DNA from: Maribacter sp. HTCC2170
GTDB lineage: Bacteria > Bacteroidota > Bacteroidia > Flavobacteriales > Flavobacteriaceae
Reading direction: 5' to 3'
DNA: 64,000 nt
Assembly (NCBI RefSeq): GCF_000153165.2
Contig: NC_014472.1
Coordinates: 1,671,501-1,735,500, forward strand
Each line of letters starts with the position of its first letter. Within the stretch, counting starts at the first letter, position 1. Positions 26,812 through 36,626 of the stretch are shown in pieces. The notes below the pieces were generated by a model. That model ran no database searches and was not told where the DNA came from. It saw only the letters and a list, made by a program, of their open reading frames with translations. Made by a program: the position numbers and the translations under genes.

Positions 26812-27790
26812 TTGGGTTCTGGTTCAATCGTTGATTGATTGTTTCTATTGAAACATTCAAAAACACCTTCAACTCTGGCTCCAATGCTATCGAATGATTA
26901 AAATGAATTTTCTGTCCTTCATAAATTCCTTGGATCATATAATATCCTCCTTTATAAAAAGAACGTTTTACCTCAACTTCCAATCCTGATTTTTCAGAAA
27001 CCCTAAACTCATGGGCGTAGACTATAATCCTACGTTTTGTATCTGCATAGGTTTTTACAATGTTTATTGGAATTTTATTGGCTTCACTGAACAAGGCAGC
27101 TATGTATAGGTCTTTTGGGTGTTCATAAAGGTTTTTCGGGGTGTCTTTAGCTATGATTTTATGGTCTTTCAGTACAACAACTGTGTCTGCAAATGGCAAC
27201 ATATCATTATGATCATGGGTGGCCGTTATAACCGTCACATCTTTTTCTTTTAAAAACCCAAATAGGTTTCTTCTCAAACTGTTTTTTCTGAAATTGTCGA
27301 TATGGCTAAAAGGTTCGTCCAACAATAATACCTTAGGTCTTTGGGCAAGTACTCTGGCTAGTGCAACACGTTGCTGTTGACCTCCACTCAGGTATTTTAC
27401 CTTTACCTTAGCGAATTTTGTCATCTCGATCATTTCCAAAAGCTCTGAGGTACGCTCTTTTAAATGTTCAGGTTCGAAAACAGATAAAAATTGACCTATG
27501 TTTTCTTCAACTGAAGTAAAAGGCATAAGGTCAAAGTCCTGCGAAAGATATTTCATATAGGGTTCTCCAGGAACTAAGTTGTAGTTGGGACCTAAAATCT
27601 TTGTTTCATCCCAAAAGACCTCACCCTTGTCAACTTGTAAAAGACCATAGATAATCTTTAGTAAGGTGCTTTTTCCACACCCACTTTCCCCAATAATCGA
27701 TACATGTTCACCTTTAGATACTTTTAGGCTAATGTCTTCCAGCACCAAATTATCATCATAACTAAAGGAAATATGATCTACGTTTAGCAT
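26804..27790 (-). CDS. ABC transporter ATP-binding protein
   Basis: A 328-residue nucleotide-binding subunit. Walker A GESGCGKST is near residue 34-42, the signature LSGGQQQRVALARVLAQRP is at about 135-153, Walker B VLLLDEPFSHID follows, and the switch His is in TATHDHND. The extra C-terminal about 100 residues form a TOBE-like beta domain as in spermidine, iron or molybdate importers. No permease or binding protein is adjacent, so the substrate is open. Its 3' end overlaps arfB. Confidence 0.9.
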   Translation of the reverse strand: MLNVDHISFSYDDNLVLEDISLKVSKGEHVSIIGESGCGKSTLLKIIYGLLQVDKGEVFWDETKILGPNYNLVPGEPYMKYLSQDFDLMPFTSVEENIGQFLSVFEPEHLKERTSELLEMIEMTKFAKVKVKYLSGGQQQRVALARVLAQRPKVLLLDEPFSHIDNFRKNSLRRNLFGFLKEKDVTVITATHDHNDMLPFADTVVVLKDHKIIAKDTPKNLYEHPKDLYIAALFSEANKIPINIVKTYADTKRRIIVYAHEFRVSEKSGLEVEVKRSFYKGGYYMIQGIYEGQKIHFNHSIALEPELKVFLNVSIETINQRLNQNPNG

Positions 27791-27810
27791 TTATTTTTTG
27801 TTTTACGGAT

Positions 27811-27839
27811 AAAAAAGTCCGTTTCAATAAGAAACGGAC
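27811..27839 (-). terminator. Rho-independent terminator of the prolyl oligopeptidase gene
   Basis: GTCCGTTTC (27817-27825) pairs perfectly with GAAACGGAC (27831-27839). On the minus strand six T follow (27816-27811). It ends the S9 peptidase transcript coming from the right. Confidence 0.85.
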
Positions 27840-27869
27840 ATTGTTATAAAATATTGATACAAGTTAGTT

Positions 27870-30026
27870 TTAATCCTTGAATTCTTTTAACACCCTTTGG
27901 TTGGGGAGTTCCTCAAATCCCATATTGAACAAGGTGAACCCAAAAATATCGGCATATTGTTCAATGGTCTTACTAACTGGTGTACCTGCGCCGTGTCCAG
28001 CATTGGTCTCAATACGAATCAAGGTGGGATTGGGGCCTGCCTGTTTTGATTGTAATTCTGCTGCAAACTTAAAACTATGTGCAGGAACCACTCTATCGTC
28101 ATGATCACCAGTTGTCACCAAGGTGGCGGGATATTCAGTTCCTTCTTTCACATTGTGAACCGGGGAATATCCTTTTAGGTAATTGAACATTTCTTCACTT
28201 TCTTCGGCAGTACCATAATCATAAGCCCATCCTGCGCCAGCAGTGAAGGTATGGTAGCGCAACATGTCAAGTACCCCGACCGCAGGCAAGGCCACTTTAA
28301 TTAAATCTGGTCGTTGGGTCATCGTAGCCCCAACTAGAAGTCCACCATTGCTCCCTCCGCGAATGGCCAAATAATCTTTAGAAGTGTATTTATTTGCTAT
28401 TAAATATTCCCCGGCTGCGATAAAATCATCAAATACATTCTGTTTTTTGGTTTTAGTACCCGCGTCGTGCCATTTTTTACCGTATTCACCGCCACCACGC
28501 AGGTTGGGAACAGCATATATGCCCCCTTGTTCCATCCATACAGCATTACCAATACTGAAAGATGGTGTAAGACTAATATTAAAACCACCATAACCGTATA
28601 GTATAGTCGGATTTTCCCCGTTTAGTTCCAATCCTTTTTTATGGGTAATGATCATAGGTATTTTCGTCCCATCTTTAGAATTATAAAATACTTGATGCGA
28701 CTCATAATCATTGGGATTAAAATCTATGTCTGGTTTCCAATACTGTTCATATTCACCAGACTCAACATTGTATTTATAAGAAGAACCCGGGGTGTTGTAA
28801 TTGGTAAAAGAGAAATAGAATTCCTTATCTTCTTTCTTTCCTCCAAATCCACTAGCACTACCTACCCCTGGAAGTTTTACCTCCCTTACCAAGTTGCCAT
28901 CATAATCATATTGAAAAACTTTTGAAATGGCATCTACCATATACTCAGCGAAGAAATATTCTCCACCTGTATTTGGAGATAATACGTTCTCTGTTTCCGG
29001 GATGAAATCGATCCATTTTTCTGGGGTTGGATTCGCTGCATCCACGGTTACTATTTTTTGGTTGGGTGCATCCATGTTCGTAACGATATAGAGCTTCGAG
29101 CCTACATTTTCTATAATATAGCTATCTGTATCTGTATGATCCAAAATGGTCACCAATTTACTGTTGGGTTTAGTAAGATCCTTAATGAACAACTTGTTGC
29201 CCGATGTGGATGTGGATGCAGAAATAGTCAAATATCTATTATCCTCACTAACACCAGCACCTATATATCGATGCTTTTCTTCCGGTTTCGCTCCAAAAAT
29301 GACCTTATCCTCTTTTTGAGGGGTCCCTAATTTATGATAATACACTTTGTGCTGGTCAGTTTTGGCTGAAAGTTCACTTCCTTTAGGCTTATCATAGCTA
29401 GAATAGTAAAAGCCTTCATTGCCTTTCCAGGAAACTCCGCTAAACTTAATGTCGACCAATGTATCTTCGACAATCTCTTTTGATTTAGCATCGATTACTA
29501 TTGCTTTTCGCCAATCGCTCCCTCCTTCTGAAATTAGATAAGCTGCTTTTGAACCATCTTTTGTAAATCTGAGCCCGGCCAAAGATGTTGTTCCGTCCTC
29601 TGAAAATGTATTGGGATCCAAAAAGACTTCAGGCTCTTTACTATCTTTTTGTCTATAAACGACATATTGGTTTTGAAGTCCATCATTTTTATAGAAATAC
29701 GTATAGTCCCCTTCTTTGAAAGGCGAGCCTAATTTCTCATAATTCCATAATTTTTCCAACCGTTTCTTTAATCCATCCCTGAAAGGAATTTTCTCCAGAT
29801 ACCCAAAAGTTGTACTGTTCTGTTCTTTAACCCATGCTTCTGTTTCTGGACTCCGGTCGTCTTCTAACCAACGATATGGATCTTTCACTTCTGTTCCAAA
29901 ATAAGTATCAACTGAATCTGCTTTTGTTGTAGTTGGGTAGTTCACGGTGATTGGGTCTTTTTTAGTATTGGTGTTACAGGCTGTAAGTAGCACGACTGCA
30001 ATTGGGATTATGAATACTTTTTTCAT
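27870..30026 (-). CDS. Prolyl oligopeptidase family serine peptidase (S9A), lipoprotein
   Basis: A 718-residue exported peptidase that cuts short peptides after proline. I chose the ATG at 30026, since it gives the lipoprotein signal [14 protein letters not shown]; the longer frame to 30179 would run into the asd terminator region. [20 protein letters not shown] is the family N-terminus, the middle is a seven-bladed propeller, and the hydrolase domain has the triad: Ser in RGGSNGGLL, Asp in [13 protein letters not shown], His in ETNAGHGAG. Single gene with its own terminator. Confidence 0.93.
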   Translation of the reverse strand: MKKVFIIPIAVVLLTACNTNTKKDPITVNYPTTTKADSVDTYFGTEVKDPYRWLEDDRSPETEAWVKEQNSTTFGYLEKIPFRDGLKKRLEKLWNYEKLGSPFKEGDYTYFYKNDGLQNQYVVYRQKDSKEPEVFLDPNTFSEDGTTSLAGLRFTKDGSKAAYLISEGGSDWRKAIVIDAKSKEIVEDTLVDIKFSGVSWKGNEGFYYSSYDKPKGSELSAKTDQHKVYYHKLGTPQKEDKVIFGAKPEEKHRYIGAGVSEDNRYLTISASTSTSGNKLFIKDLTKPNSKLVTILDHTDTDSYIIENVGSKLYIVTNMDAPNQKIVTVDAANPTPEKWIDFIPETENVLSPNTGGEYFFAEYMVDAISKVFQYDYDGNLVREVKLPGVGSASGFGGKKEDKEFYFSFTNYNTPGSSYKYNVESGEYEQYWKPDIDFNPNDYESHQVFYNSKDGTKIPMIITHKKGLELNGENPTILYGYGGFNISLTPSFSIGNAVWMEQGGIYAVPNLRGGGEYGKKWHDAGTKTKKQNVFDDFIAAGEYLIANKYTSKDYLAIRGGSNGGLLVGATMTQRPDLIKVALPAVGVLDMLRYHTFTAGAGWAYDYGTAEESEEMFNYLKGYSPVHNVKEGTEYPATLVTTGDHDDRVVPAHSFKFAAELQSKQAGPNPTLIRIETNAGHGAGTPVSKTIEQYADIFGFTLFNMGFEELPNQRVLKEFKD

Positions 30027-30061
30027 GACTGATGGATTAATTAGCTCTAAAAATAGCACAA

Positions 30062-30095
30062 AAAAACCTTTAGAACAGTTAGGCTCCAAAGGTTT
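30062..30095 (-). terminator. Probable Rho-independent terminator of asd
   Basis: On the minus strand AAACCTTT (around 30095-30088) can pair with AAAGGTTT (30072-30064) around a 16-base loop, and the right arm runs into a string of T. It lies about 25 bases after the asd stop. Confidence 0.6.
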
Positions 30096-30120
30096 TGAAT
30101 TTATTCGTTTATTGAAGATT

Positions 30121-31110
30121 TTATACCAATTGATTGTTGACCAAGTATTCGGCAATTTGTACGGCGTTGGTTGCGGCACCTTTTCTCAGGTTATCAGCAA
30201 CAATCCACATATTCAACGTATTTCTTTGGGTTTCATCCCTACGAATACGACCAACAAAAACTTCATCCTTATCATGGGCATAAATTGGCATGGGATATGT
30301 GTTGGTATCTGGGTTGTCTTGAACCGTAACACCAGGCGTGTTATTGAGTAACTGACGTACTTCATTCAGTTCAAAATCATTCACGAACTCTACGTTCACC
30401 GATTCTGAATGCCCACCTGCCGTTGGAATTCTCACGGCAGTAGCGGAAACGGAAAATGTTCTATCATCAAATATTTTCTGAGGCTCACGAGCCAATTTCA
30501 TTTCTTCTTTAGTATAACCATTTTCCATGAAAACATCACAATGGGGTAATGCATTGCGACCAATAGGATAAGGGTAGGCCATTTCGCCCTGTACGCCAGC
30601 AATTTCATTTTCCAATTGTTGTACAGCTTTTACGCCAGTTCCTGAAACGGACTGATAGGTTGATACCACAACACGTTTCATTTTATATTTATCATGCAAT
30701 GGGGCCAATGCCATTACCAATTGTATTGTTGAACAATTGGGATTGGCTATTATTTTATCTTCCTTCGTCAACTCCTTGGCATTGATTTCAGGAACCACTA
30801 ATTTTTTTGTTGGATCCATGCGCCATGCTGAAGAATTATCAACTACAGTGGAACCAACTTCGGCAAATTTTGGAGCCCATTCTGTAGAAGTGTCACCACC
30901 GGCGGAAAAAATCGCGATTTCGGGTTTAGCGGCAACCGCATCTTCAAGACCAATTACAGTATGATCTTCTCCCTTATACTTTAGTTTTTTACCCACGGAT
31001 CTTTCGGATGCGACCAATAGCAATTGGGTAATCGGGAAATTACGCTCTGCCAATACTTTCAGCATTACCTCGCCAACCATTCCAGTGGCGCCTATAACAG
31101 CAACTTTCAT
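30121..31110 (-). CDS. asd: Aspartate-semialdehyde dehydrogenase
   Basis: A 329-residue enzyme that reduces aspartyl phosphate to the semialdehyde for lysine/diaminopimelate, threonine and methionine synthesis. The NADP loop is [15 protein letters not shown], the catalytic cysteine is in [12 protein letters not shown], and the His is in [12 protein letters not shown]. The length is as usual. It has its own promoter (31130-31160) and terminator. Confidence 0.96.
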   Translation of the reverse strand: MKVAVIGATGMVGEVMLKVLAERNFPITQLLLVASERSVGKKLKYKGEDHTVIGLEDAVAAKPEIAIFSAGGDTSTEWAPKFAEVGSTVVDNSSAWRMDPTKKLVVPEINAKELTKEDKIIANPNCSTIQLVMALAPLHDKYKMKRVVVSTYQSVSGTGVKAVQQLENEIAGVQGEMAYPYPIGRNALPHCDVFMENGYTKEEMKLAREPQKIFDDRTFSVSATAVRIPTAGGHSESVNVEFVNDFELNEVRQLLNNTPGVTVQDNPDTNTYPMPIYAHDKDEVFVGRIRRDETQRNTLNMWIVADNLRKGAATNAVQIAEYLVNNQLV

Positions 31111-31129
31111 TTATTATCAATTTAGAGGG

Positions 31130-31160
31130 CAAATGTACTTCACGATTCGTGAATGGGCAA
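31130..31160 (-). promoter_or_regulatory. Promoter of asd
   Basis: On the minus strand TTG (31160-31158) and TACATTTG (31137-31130) are spaced by 20 bases, matching the Bacteroidota promoter. The start codon follows 20 bases after the -7 box. Confidence 0.68.
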
Positions 31161-31247
31161 GATAAAAAGCGTTGAATAAATATTATTTAACAAAAAGTTA
31201 CAAATACAACAATCAATTAAAACGAAACAATAGTGAATGATGGCTAA

Positions 31248-31278
31248 AAGAAAACCTGCTCTTAAACAAGAGCAGGTT
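31248..31278 (-). terminator. Terminator after mscL
   Basis: AACCTGCTCTT (31253-31263) pairs perfectly with AAGAGCAGGTT (31268-31278) around a 4-base loop. On the minus strand the hairpin is followed by a T-rich TTCTTTT tract. It ends the mscL transcript. Confidence 0.75.
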
Positions 31279-31325
31279 AAATTAATAGTAATGTAGCGGT
31301 AAGTCCAAGGGACTTAGTTTGCAAT

Positions 31326-31727
31326 TTATTTCTTTAAAGAATCGCGAATCTCCGCTAATAATTCTTCAGCAGTTGGTCCTGCAGGAGCTGCTGGTTCAGG
31401 TGGAGTTTTCGTTTTGTTGTATGCCTTAACAATCAAGAACATAACAAAACCTACAATTAACAAATTAACGATGGTGTTTACCCATGCGCCCCAACGAATT
31501 GCATTTTCGGCAACGTACCCTGCTTCACCCTCAACGCCTGAAGCTTCTGTTAGGATTACTTTCATACTTGCAAAGTCCATTCCTCCGGCAAAATGACCAA
31601 CAATTGGCATAATGATATCCGCAACAAATCCGTTTACTACTAGGCCAACTGCACCAGCCAAGATAACAGCAACTGCAAAATCAATTACATTGCCTGTCAT
31701 AATAAAATTCTTGAATTCTTTTAACAT
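31326..31727 (-). CDS. mscL: Large-conductance mechanosensitive channel MscL
   Basis: A 133-residue inner-membrane protein forming a pentameric pore that opens under osmotic downshock. FKNFIMTGNVIDFAVAVILA is the N-terminal helix plus first transmembrane helix. A periplasmic loop follows, then the second helix WVNTIVNLLIVGFVMFLIVK. The C-terminal cytoplasmic helix (PTAEELLAEIRDSLKK) is preceded by a Pro/Ala linker. Intact and monocistronic. Confidence 0.97.
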   Translation of the reverse strand: MLKEFKNFIMTGNVIDFAVAVILAGAVGLVVNGFVADIIMPIVGHFAGGMDFASMKVILTEASGVEGEAGYVAENAIRWGAWVNTIVNLLIVGFVMFLIVKAYNKTKTPPEPAAPAGPTAEELLAEIRDSLKK

Positions 31728-31818
31728 GTCTTAGTGTTTTTAGTTAATTGATTATTATTTATGTTACCGCAATTTAGTTAAAAAGCGGAATCTTAACAAA
31801 ATGTTAAAAGAAATTTTG

Positions 31819-32925
31819 TCAACTCTTGAAAACCCTTTTTATACGTTGGGAGATTCCTGTAATTAATTCATAGGAGATGGTATTTGCCGTTGCTGCAAAT
31901 GAATGGGCCGTAGGATTGCCCCCAAAAATAATAACTTCATCACCTTCTTTACAATCAATACCAGTAATGTCGACCATAATCATGTCCATACAAACATTGC
32001 CTATAATTGGGGCTAAAGTTCCGTTAACACTTACAAAGGTTTTACCCTTACCATATTGTCTGCCAATACCGTCCGCATGACCCAAAGGGAGTGTTGCTGT
32101 TACACGGTAACCTTCGGAAGTGTATGCTCTATTGTAACCCACGCTTTCATTGGGTTCAATTTTGTGGATTTGTGAGATTATGGTTTTTAAAGTAGCGATT
32201 GGTTTTAATTGAGAATCAATTTCTTCATCATTGGCAAACCCATAAAGACCTATACCACTGCGGACCATATCAAAATTGGCTTCTGGATAGTTAATGATTC
32301 CAGAAGTATTCAATATATGTTTTAAAGGGCTATACCCCAGTTTTTCTTCAAAATCAGATACTATTTTGGTAAAAGTATCAATTTGCTTTAGTGTGAATTG
32401 TTTTTCAGTAGAATCTTCGGTAGCAGCCAAATGTGAAAAGATAGATGTTATTCTAATATCCCTTCTTTCCTTTAGCTGATCCATTATATAATCAACATCA
32501 TTTTCCCAAAACCCTAAACGATTCAATCCTGTATTGAACTTAATATGTACAGGATAATCCTTTTGCCCATTCCGCTTAGTTGCTTCTAAAAATTCCCTGA
32601 GAATTTTAGGGGAATAAAGGCTTGGTTCCAAACAATGCTCAATAAGTTTGTCAAAATTTACAGATTGGGGGTGCAAAACCAAAATCGATTTTTTTACGCC
32701 TCCCATACGCAAGGCAACACCCTCATTAACATACGCCACGGCAAAATAATCAACCCCAATAGCCTCAAGTTTAAGAGCAATTTTAACCGCATCCGAACCA
32801 TAGGCATAAGCTTTGACCACTGCCAAGAATTTGGTATCGGAATTCAGCTTTGACCGAAGATAGTTGTAGTTGTGTTCTAGGTTGTTTAAATCGATTTCTA
32901 AAACGGTTTCCGAAGCTTTAGCCAT
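31819..32925 (-). CDS. alr: Alanine racemase
   Basis: A 368-residue PLP enzyme that makes D-alanine for peptidoglycan. I chose the ATG at 32925 because SETVLEIDLNNLEHNYNYLR is the normal beginning; the frame to 32961 adds only 12 residues inside tdk. The PLP lysine is K38 in VVKAYAYGS, the catalytic Tyr is in GYNRAYTSEG, and MDMIMVDITG lies near the C-terminal beta domain. Its start overlaps the tdk stop by 8 bases, so the two are co-translated. Confidence 0.95.
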   Translation of the reverse strand: MAKASETVLEIDLNNLEHNYNYLRSKLNSDTKFLAVVKAYAYGSDAVKIALKLEAIGVDYFAVAYVNEGVALRMGGVKKSILVLHPQSVNFDKLIEHCLEPSLYSPKILREFLEATKRNGQKDYPVHIKFNTGLNRLGFWENDVDYIMDQLKERRDIRITSIFSHLAATEDSTEKQFTLKQIDTFTKIVSDFEEKLGYSPLKHILNTSGIINYPEANFDMVRSGIGLYGFANDEEIDSQLKPIATLKTIISQIHKIEPNESVGYNRAYTSEGYRVTATLPLGHADGIGRQYGKGKTFVSVNGTLAPIIGNVCMDMIMVDITGIDCKEGDEVIIFGGNPTAHSFAATANTISYELITGISQRIKRVFKS

Positions 32926-33562
32926 TGACGTCTTTTTTAGCTTTTGAAATTTCTTCAACATCTACATCAATTTCCTTAACCCGTTCTTTAAGCATAGCCT
33001 TGTAATACGCCGCTCTGCTCAAAGGTTCATATTCTCCAGTTTCACCCAAAAGCACCAGATCATCATTATGGGCTTTTCTAAAACTATAATTGGCCAAATT
33101 TCCAGTGCGTGTACATACGGCATGCACTTTCGTTACATATTCTGCAGTAGCCATTAAGGCAGGCATAGGACCAAAGGGATTTCCTTTAAAATCCATGTCC
33201 AGGCCTGCAACGATTACTCGAACCCCTCTATTTGCTAGGTCATTGCAAACTGTCACTATTTCATCATCAAAAAACTGCGCTTCATCAATGCCAATCACAT
33301 CACAAGTATCGGCCAAAATGCGAATATTCGCTGCAGCAGGTACGGGAGTGGACCTAATTTCATTGGCATCATGGGAAACCACCATTTCTTCATGGTACCT
33401 TTTATCAACCATGGGCTTAAAGATCTCGACCTTTTGTTTAGCAAATTGGGCACGTTTTAATCTCCGAATCAATTCCTCGGTCTTACCAGAAAACATTGAG
33501 CCGCAGATAACTTCTATCCAGCCGAATTGTTCTTTATGATTAACGGTATTTTCGAGAAACAT
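32918..33562 (-). CDS. tdk: Thymidine kinase
   Basis: A 214-residue type II thymidine kinase of the salvage pathway. The P-loop GSMFSGKT is at 21-28, the catalytic region IGIDEAQFFDDE follows, and the lasso is seen in LANYSFRKAHNDDLVLLGE. The C-terminal zinc-finger cysteines of many homologues are not present as CxxC pairs; only one Cys (VCTRTGN) remains, which I have seen in flavobacterial versions. It is the first gene of a tdk-alr pair. Confidence 0.93.
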   Translation of the reverse strand: MFLENTVNHKEQFGWIEVICGSMFSGKTEELIRRLKRAQFAKQKVEIFKPMVDKRYHEEMVVSHDANEIRSTPVPAAANIRILADTCDVIGIDEAQFFDDEIVTVCNDLANRGVRVIVAGLDMDFKGNPFGPMPALMATAEYVTKVHAVCTRTGNLANYSFRKAHNDDLVLLGETGEYEPLSRAAYYKAMLKERVKEIDVDVEEISKAKKDVNG

Positions 33563-33678
33563 TTTGTAATTTTAGACGAAAATAAGGTGTTTTTTCGTTC
33601 TTATTTATAAGAATTATAAAGTTATTCAAAAAAGATTCACCTTTTCCGAAAGGAGAAAATAAAAGAGAAGAAACCATC

Positions 33679-34368
33679 ATGAAAAGAAAATTAAAAGAGG
33701 AATTGGTGAAAATGTCCACAGACATCATTACCTCTAGGAACATCAATGAAATTACCGATTTGTACGAGGCTTCGAAAAACCTGTATGAGAAATTGGCGGT
33801 ATTGAAATTCATTGAAGAAGAATTGAATGACATTGAGGTTGATGTTTCCAAAAATGTGATTGCAGCCAAATTTGAAAAAATGGCAAACTCAGTACTGAAA
33901 GTTGATTCTTCGGTTCCTGAGAGCAATCCCCATGAAGAGGATATCATTACACCGGGAATACAGACCATAAAAGACATGGTTTCTGAAATGCCCAATACAG
34001 CTGCTGTTGATGAAGTTTTGGCCGAATTTATGGCGAAACCTAATTTAATGAAAAATGACAAGGAGCTTTTTGAGCCACAAGTCAAGGAGGTATCCAACAA
34101 AGAAGAAAAAGTAAAATCGTTAAACGATAAACTTGCCGATAAAGAATTGAAAATTGATTTGAACAACCGCCTGGCTTTTGTAAAGCATTTGTTCAATGAG
34201 AGTACAGAAGACTATAATCGCGTCCTATCACAATTGAATACAATAGAAACAGAAGAACGTTCCATTGCGTTTATAAACAGTATGGTAAAACCTGATTATA
34301 ATAACTGGGAAGGTAAAGAGGAATATGAAGAACGTTTTATGACTTTGATAGAGCGAAGATTTTCCTAG
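33679..34368 (+). CDS. Conserved hypothetical helical protein
   Basis: A 229-residue, charged, mainly helical, cytoplasmic protein with no signal peptide. The N-terminal third (INEITDLYEASKNLYEKLAV) and the C-terminal KIDLNNRLAFVKHLFNESTE to YNNWEGKEEYEERFMTLIER look like two folded parts joined by a flexible acidic linker. I recognise it as a flavobacterial hypothetical type with no known role. The antisense frame at 33540-34196 is serine-rich shadow coding and was rejected. It is followed by a terminator. Confidence 0.8.
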   Translation: MKRKLKEELVKMSTDIITSRNINEITDLYEASKNLYEKLAVLKFIEEELNDIEVDVSKNVIAAKFEKMANSVLKVDSSVPESNPHEEDIITPGIQTIKDMVSEMPNTAAVDEVLAEFMAKPNLMKNDKELFEPQVKEVSNKEEKVKSLNDKLADKELKIDLNNRLAFVKHLFNESTEDYNRVLSQLNTIETEERSIAFINSMVKPDYNNWEGKEEYEERFMTLIERRFS

Positions 34369-34390
34369 GTCTTTTTGATATATGAAATTT

Positions 34391-34424
34391 AAAGGTCTCA
34401 CACTATAGTGGGGCCTTTTGATTT
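34391..34424 (+). terminator. Rho-independent terminator
   Basis: AAAGGTCTCAC (34391-34401) pairs with GTGGGGCCTTT (34409-34419) with three G-T pairs around a 7-base loop, ending in a T-rich stretch. It closes the hypothetical gene upstream. Confidence 0.65.
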
Positions 34425-34438
34425 TTCAAAGGTTATTT

Positions 34439-34467
34439 TTGGCTACCTTTAATTTCTACTAAATTTG
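34439..34467 (+). promoter_or_regulatory. Promoter of the DoxX-like/rsmI unit
   Basis: TTG at 34439-34441 and TAAATTTG at 34460-34467 are spaced by 18 bases. The ATG of the DoxX-like gene follows 7 bases later, so the leader would be very short or absent. Confidence 0.62.
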
Positions 34468-34474
34468 CAATTCG

Positions 34475-34831
34475 ATGAATACACAAAAAATAATTTACTG
34501 GATAGCAACAGCGCTATTGACACTACTAGTCCTATTTTCAGCGGGGATGTACTTTTTTAATCACGGCGAAGTTGTAAAAGCTTTTACTGCTTTGGGCTTC
34601 CCAACTTATATAATTTATCCTTTGGCTACACTGAAAGTTTTAGGTCTGATTGTTATTTTAACCAATATTGGAGGTAATCTAAAAGAATGGGCCTATGCTG
34701 GATTCTTTTTCAATTTTGTCTTGGCTTTCTTTGCACATGTCATGGTCAGTGACGGTGAACAATTTGGGGCTTTAATGGCGTTGGTATTCTTGTTAACCTC
34801 ATATTTTTTAGGTAAGAGAGTAAGGTATTAG
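34475..34831 (+). CDS. DoxX-like four-helix membrane protein
   Basis: A 118-residue integral membrane protein with four hydrophobic helices. The second-third helix region, GFPTYIIYPLATLKVLGLIV, is typical of the DoxX-like group, together with the LKEWAYAGFFFNFVLAFFAH stretch. The physiological role of this small subgroup is not established. It lies 8 bases before rsmI and is probably co-transcribed with it. Confidence 0.8.
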   Translation: MNTQKIIYWIATALLTLLVLFSAGMYFFNHGEVVKAFTALGFPTYIIYPLATLKVLGLIVILTNIGGNLKEWAYAGFFFNFVLAFFAHVMVSDGEQFGALMALVFLLTSYFLGKRVRY

Positions 34832-34839
34832 TTCAGATT

Positions 34840-35514
34840 ATGGGAAAACTTTTCATTGTACCTACACCTATAGGAAATCTCGAAGATATTACATTACGTG
34901 CTATAAGGGTTTTAAAGGAAGTGTCTCTTATTCTTGCTGAAGATACCCGAACCAGTGGAAAATTGCTACATCATTTTGAGATCAATACACCAATGCAAAG
35001 TCACCATATGCACAATGAGCATAAAACAGTGGATAATCTGGTGAAGCGGTTGAAAAGCAATTTGGAAGATATCGCCTTGATTTCTGATGCAGGTACTCCA
35101 GCCATTTCGGATCCAGGATTTTTGCTGACCAGGGCTTGTTTAGAAAATGATATTGAAGTGGATTGTTTACCCGGAGCTACTGCCTTTGTACCAGCTTTGG
35201 TAAATAGTGGTTTGCCAAACGATAAATTCGTCTTTGAAGGATTTCTGCCAGTAAAAAAAGGAAGACAAACCAGATTAAAACTATTGGCGGAAGAATCTAG
35301 AACCATGATTTTTTATGAATCACCACATAAATTGGTAAAAACCCTAACTCATTTTGCCGAATATTTTGGGGAAGATAGATTGATTTCAGTTTCCAGGGAA
35401 TTGACTAAACTGTATGAAGAAACAGTACGTGGTACAATTATAGAAGTTTTGGGACATTTTACCACAAAACCACCGAAGGGTGAAATAGTCATTGTGGTTT
35501 CTGGCAGGAAATAA
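34840..35514 (+). CDS. rsmI: 16S rRNA (cytidine-1402-2'-O)-methyltransferase RsmI
   Basis: A 224-residue SAM-dependent methyltransferase of the tetrapyrrole-methylase fold that modifies C1402 in the decoding centre. LFIVPTPIGNLEDITLRAIR opens the protein, LAEDTRTSGKLL and ALISDAGTPAISDPGFLL bind SAM, and CLPGATAFVPALVNSGLP follows. It is slightly shorter than the E. coli protein because the C-terminal extension is missing, as is common in Bacteroidota. Confidence 0.94.
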   Translation: MGKLFIVPTPIGNLEDITLRAIRVLKEVSLILAEDTRTSGKLLHHFEINTPMQSHHMHNEHKTVDNLVKRLKSNLEDIALISDAGTPAISDPGFLLTRACLENDIEVDCLPGATAFVPALVNSGLPNDKFVFEGFLPVKKGRQTRLKLLAEESRTMIFYESPHKLVKTLTHFAEYFGEDRLISVSRELTKLYEETVRGTIIEVLGHFTTKPPKGEIVIVVSGRK

Positions 35515-35573
35515 ATACGTGCCGAACAGCAAAAAAGAATATCTTTAGCTGTACAACCAACCTCAACATACTT

Positions 35574-36626
35574 ATGAATTTATGCAAGCTTCTTTTCTTT
35601 GCGTTTTGTTCATCCGGATTACTTTTTGGCCAAACGGCCAATGAAGTTTTGACTATTCAAGAGATTGATCTGGACAATATCAAAAGCGGAAGCATTCAAA
35701 AATTTTGGTTGCAATTGGGATCGGATAGCCAGAACAAACCTATCTCTATTCCTGTACTTGTTGCCAAAGGAAATGAAACTGGACCAGTCCTAGGGCTTAC
35801 TGCCGCAATTCATGGCAATGAACTTAATGGGATTGCGATAATTCAAAACACCTTCAGGGGCTTAGATGTTTCAATGCTTAAAGGCACCCTAATTGGGGTT
35901 CCAGGGATAAACCCAATAAGTATTTCCAATCACAAGAGAAAATACATAGACGATGAAGACCTTAATAGGAATTTCCCGGGCAAAAAAGAAGGGAACAGGT
36001 CACAACAAATGGCCTATCAAATTAATGAGAAGGTTCTACCTCATTTCGATTTTCATATAGATATGCATACTGCAAGTTTTGGTAGGATAAATGCCCTATA
36101 TGGTAGGGGAGACATGGCCAATGACACATTGGCTGCAATGCTGAAGCTACAGTTACCTGATATTATAGTCTCCAACAAGGGAAAACCAAGTTTTGGAACA
36201 AGTAGCGGTCTAACGATGAGAGCCGCCGCACTTGCGCAAGGTATCAAATCCATTACGGTAGAGTATGGAGACCCACAAGTTTATCAACCAGTAATGATTG
36301 AACGAGGTGAAAGAGGAATAGACAATCTTTTGAAATGGCTTAAAATGAAACCTCAAAATGTTGAGGTTCCCGAAATTGAAAATGTTTGTAGTAAGTCTTA
36401 TTGGCTGTTCGCAGATCAAGGGGGCTTGCTTGAGATAGGCGTAAGTCTAAACGAAAAAGTTTCTAAAGGCCAGCGTATTGCAATGGTTAAAAATTCATTT
36501 GGAGAGGTTTTGAAAGAATTCTATGCCCCTGAAGAAGGTATAGTCATTGGTAAAAGTACCAATCCGGTAAATATGAGCGGGGGAAGAATCATTCATTTAG
36601 GAATCTTAAAAAGTCCTTCTAAATAA
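35574..36626 (+). CDS. Secreted succinylglutamate desuccinylase/aspartoacylase-like (M14-type) hydrolase
   Basis: A 350-residue protein with a signal peptide ending near LLFGQ. It has the zinc-carboxypeptidase fold of the AstE/ASPA group. The zinc ligands are in LGLTAAIHGNELNGIAII (HxxE), and the third is the His of FDFHIDMHTASFG. DLNRNFPGKKEG supplies the substrate arginine. SITVEYGDPQVYQP and the C-terminal biotinyl-like GGLLEIGVSLNEKVSKGQRI resemble the family's end. It probably deacylates an N-acyl amino acid or cuts a peptide in the periplasm. It overlaps the DUF819 gene by one base. Confidence 0.85.
   Translation: MNLCKLLFFAFCSSGLLFGQTANEVLTIQEIDLDNIKSGSIQKFWLQLGSDSQNKPISIPVLVAKGNETGPVLGLTAAIHGNELNGIAIIQNTFRGLDVSMLKGTLIGVPGINPISISNHKRKYIDDEDLNRNFPGKKEGNRSQQMAYQINEKVLPHFDFHIDMHTASFGRINALYGRGDMANDTLAAMLKLQLPDIIVSNKGKPSFGTSSGLTMRAAALAQGIKSITVEYGDPQVYQPVMIERGERGIDNLLKWLKMKPQNVEVPEIENVCSKSYWLFADQGGLLEIGVSLNEKVSKGQRIAMVKNSFGEVLKEFYAPEEGIVIGKSTNPVNMSGGRIIHLGILKSPSK

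Noticed and set aside
30027-30179. Extended start of the prolyl oligopeptidase at 30179
   Set aside because: The added 51 residues run through the asd terminator and 3' end and would bury the lipoprotein signal peptide.
33540-34196. 218-codon minus-strand frame opposite the helical hypothetical gene
   Set aside because: It is serine- and phenylalanine-rich with no domain sense and lies exactly antisense to a better coding frame. The plus-strand gene has protein-like composition and a terminator downstream.
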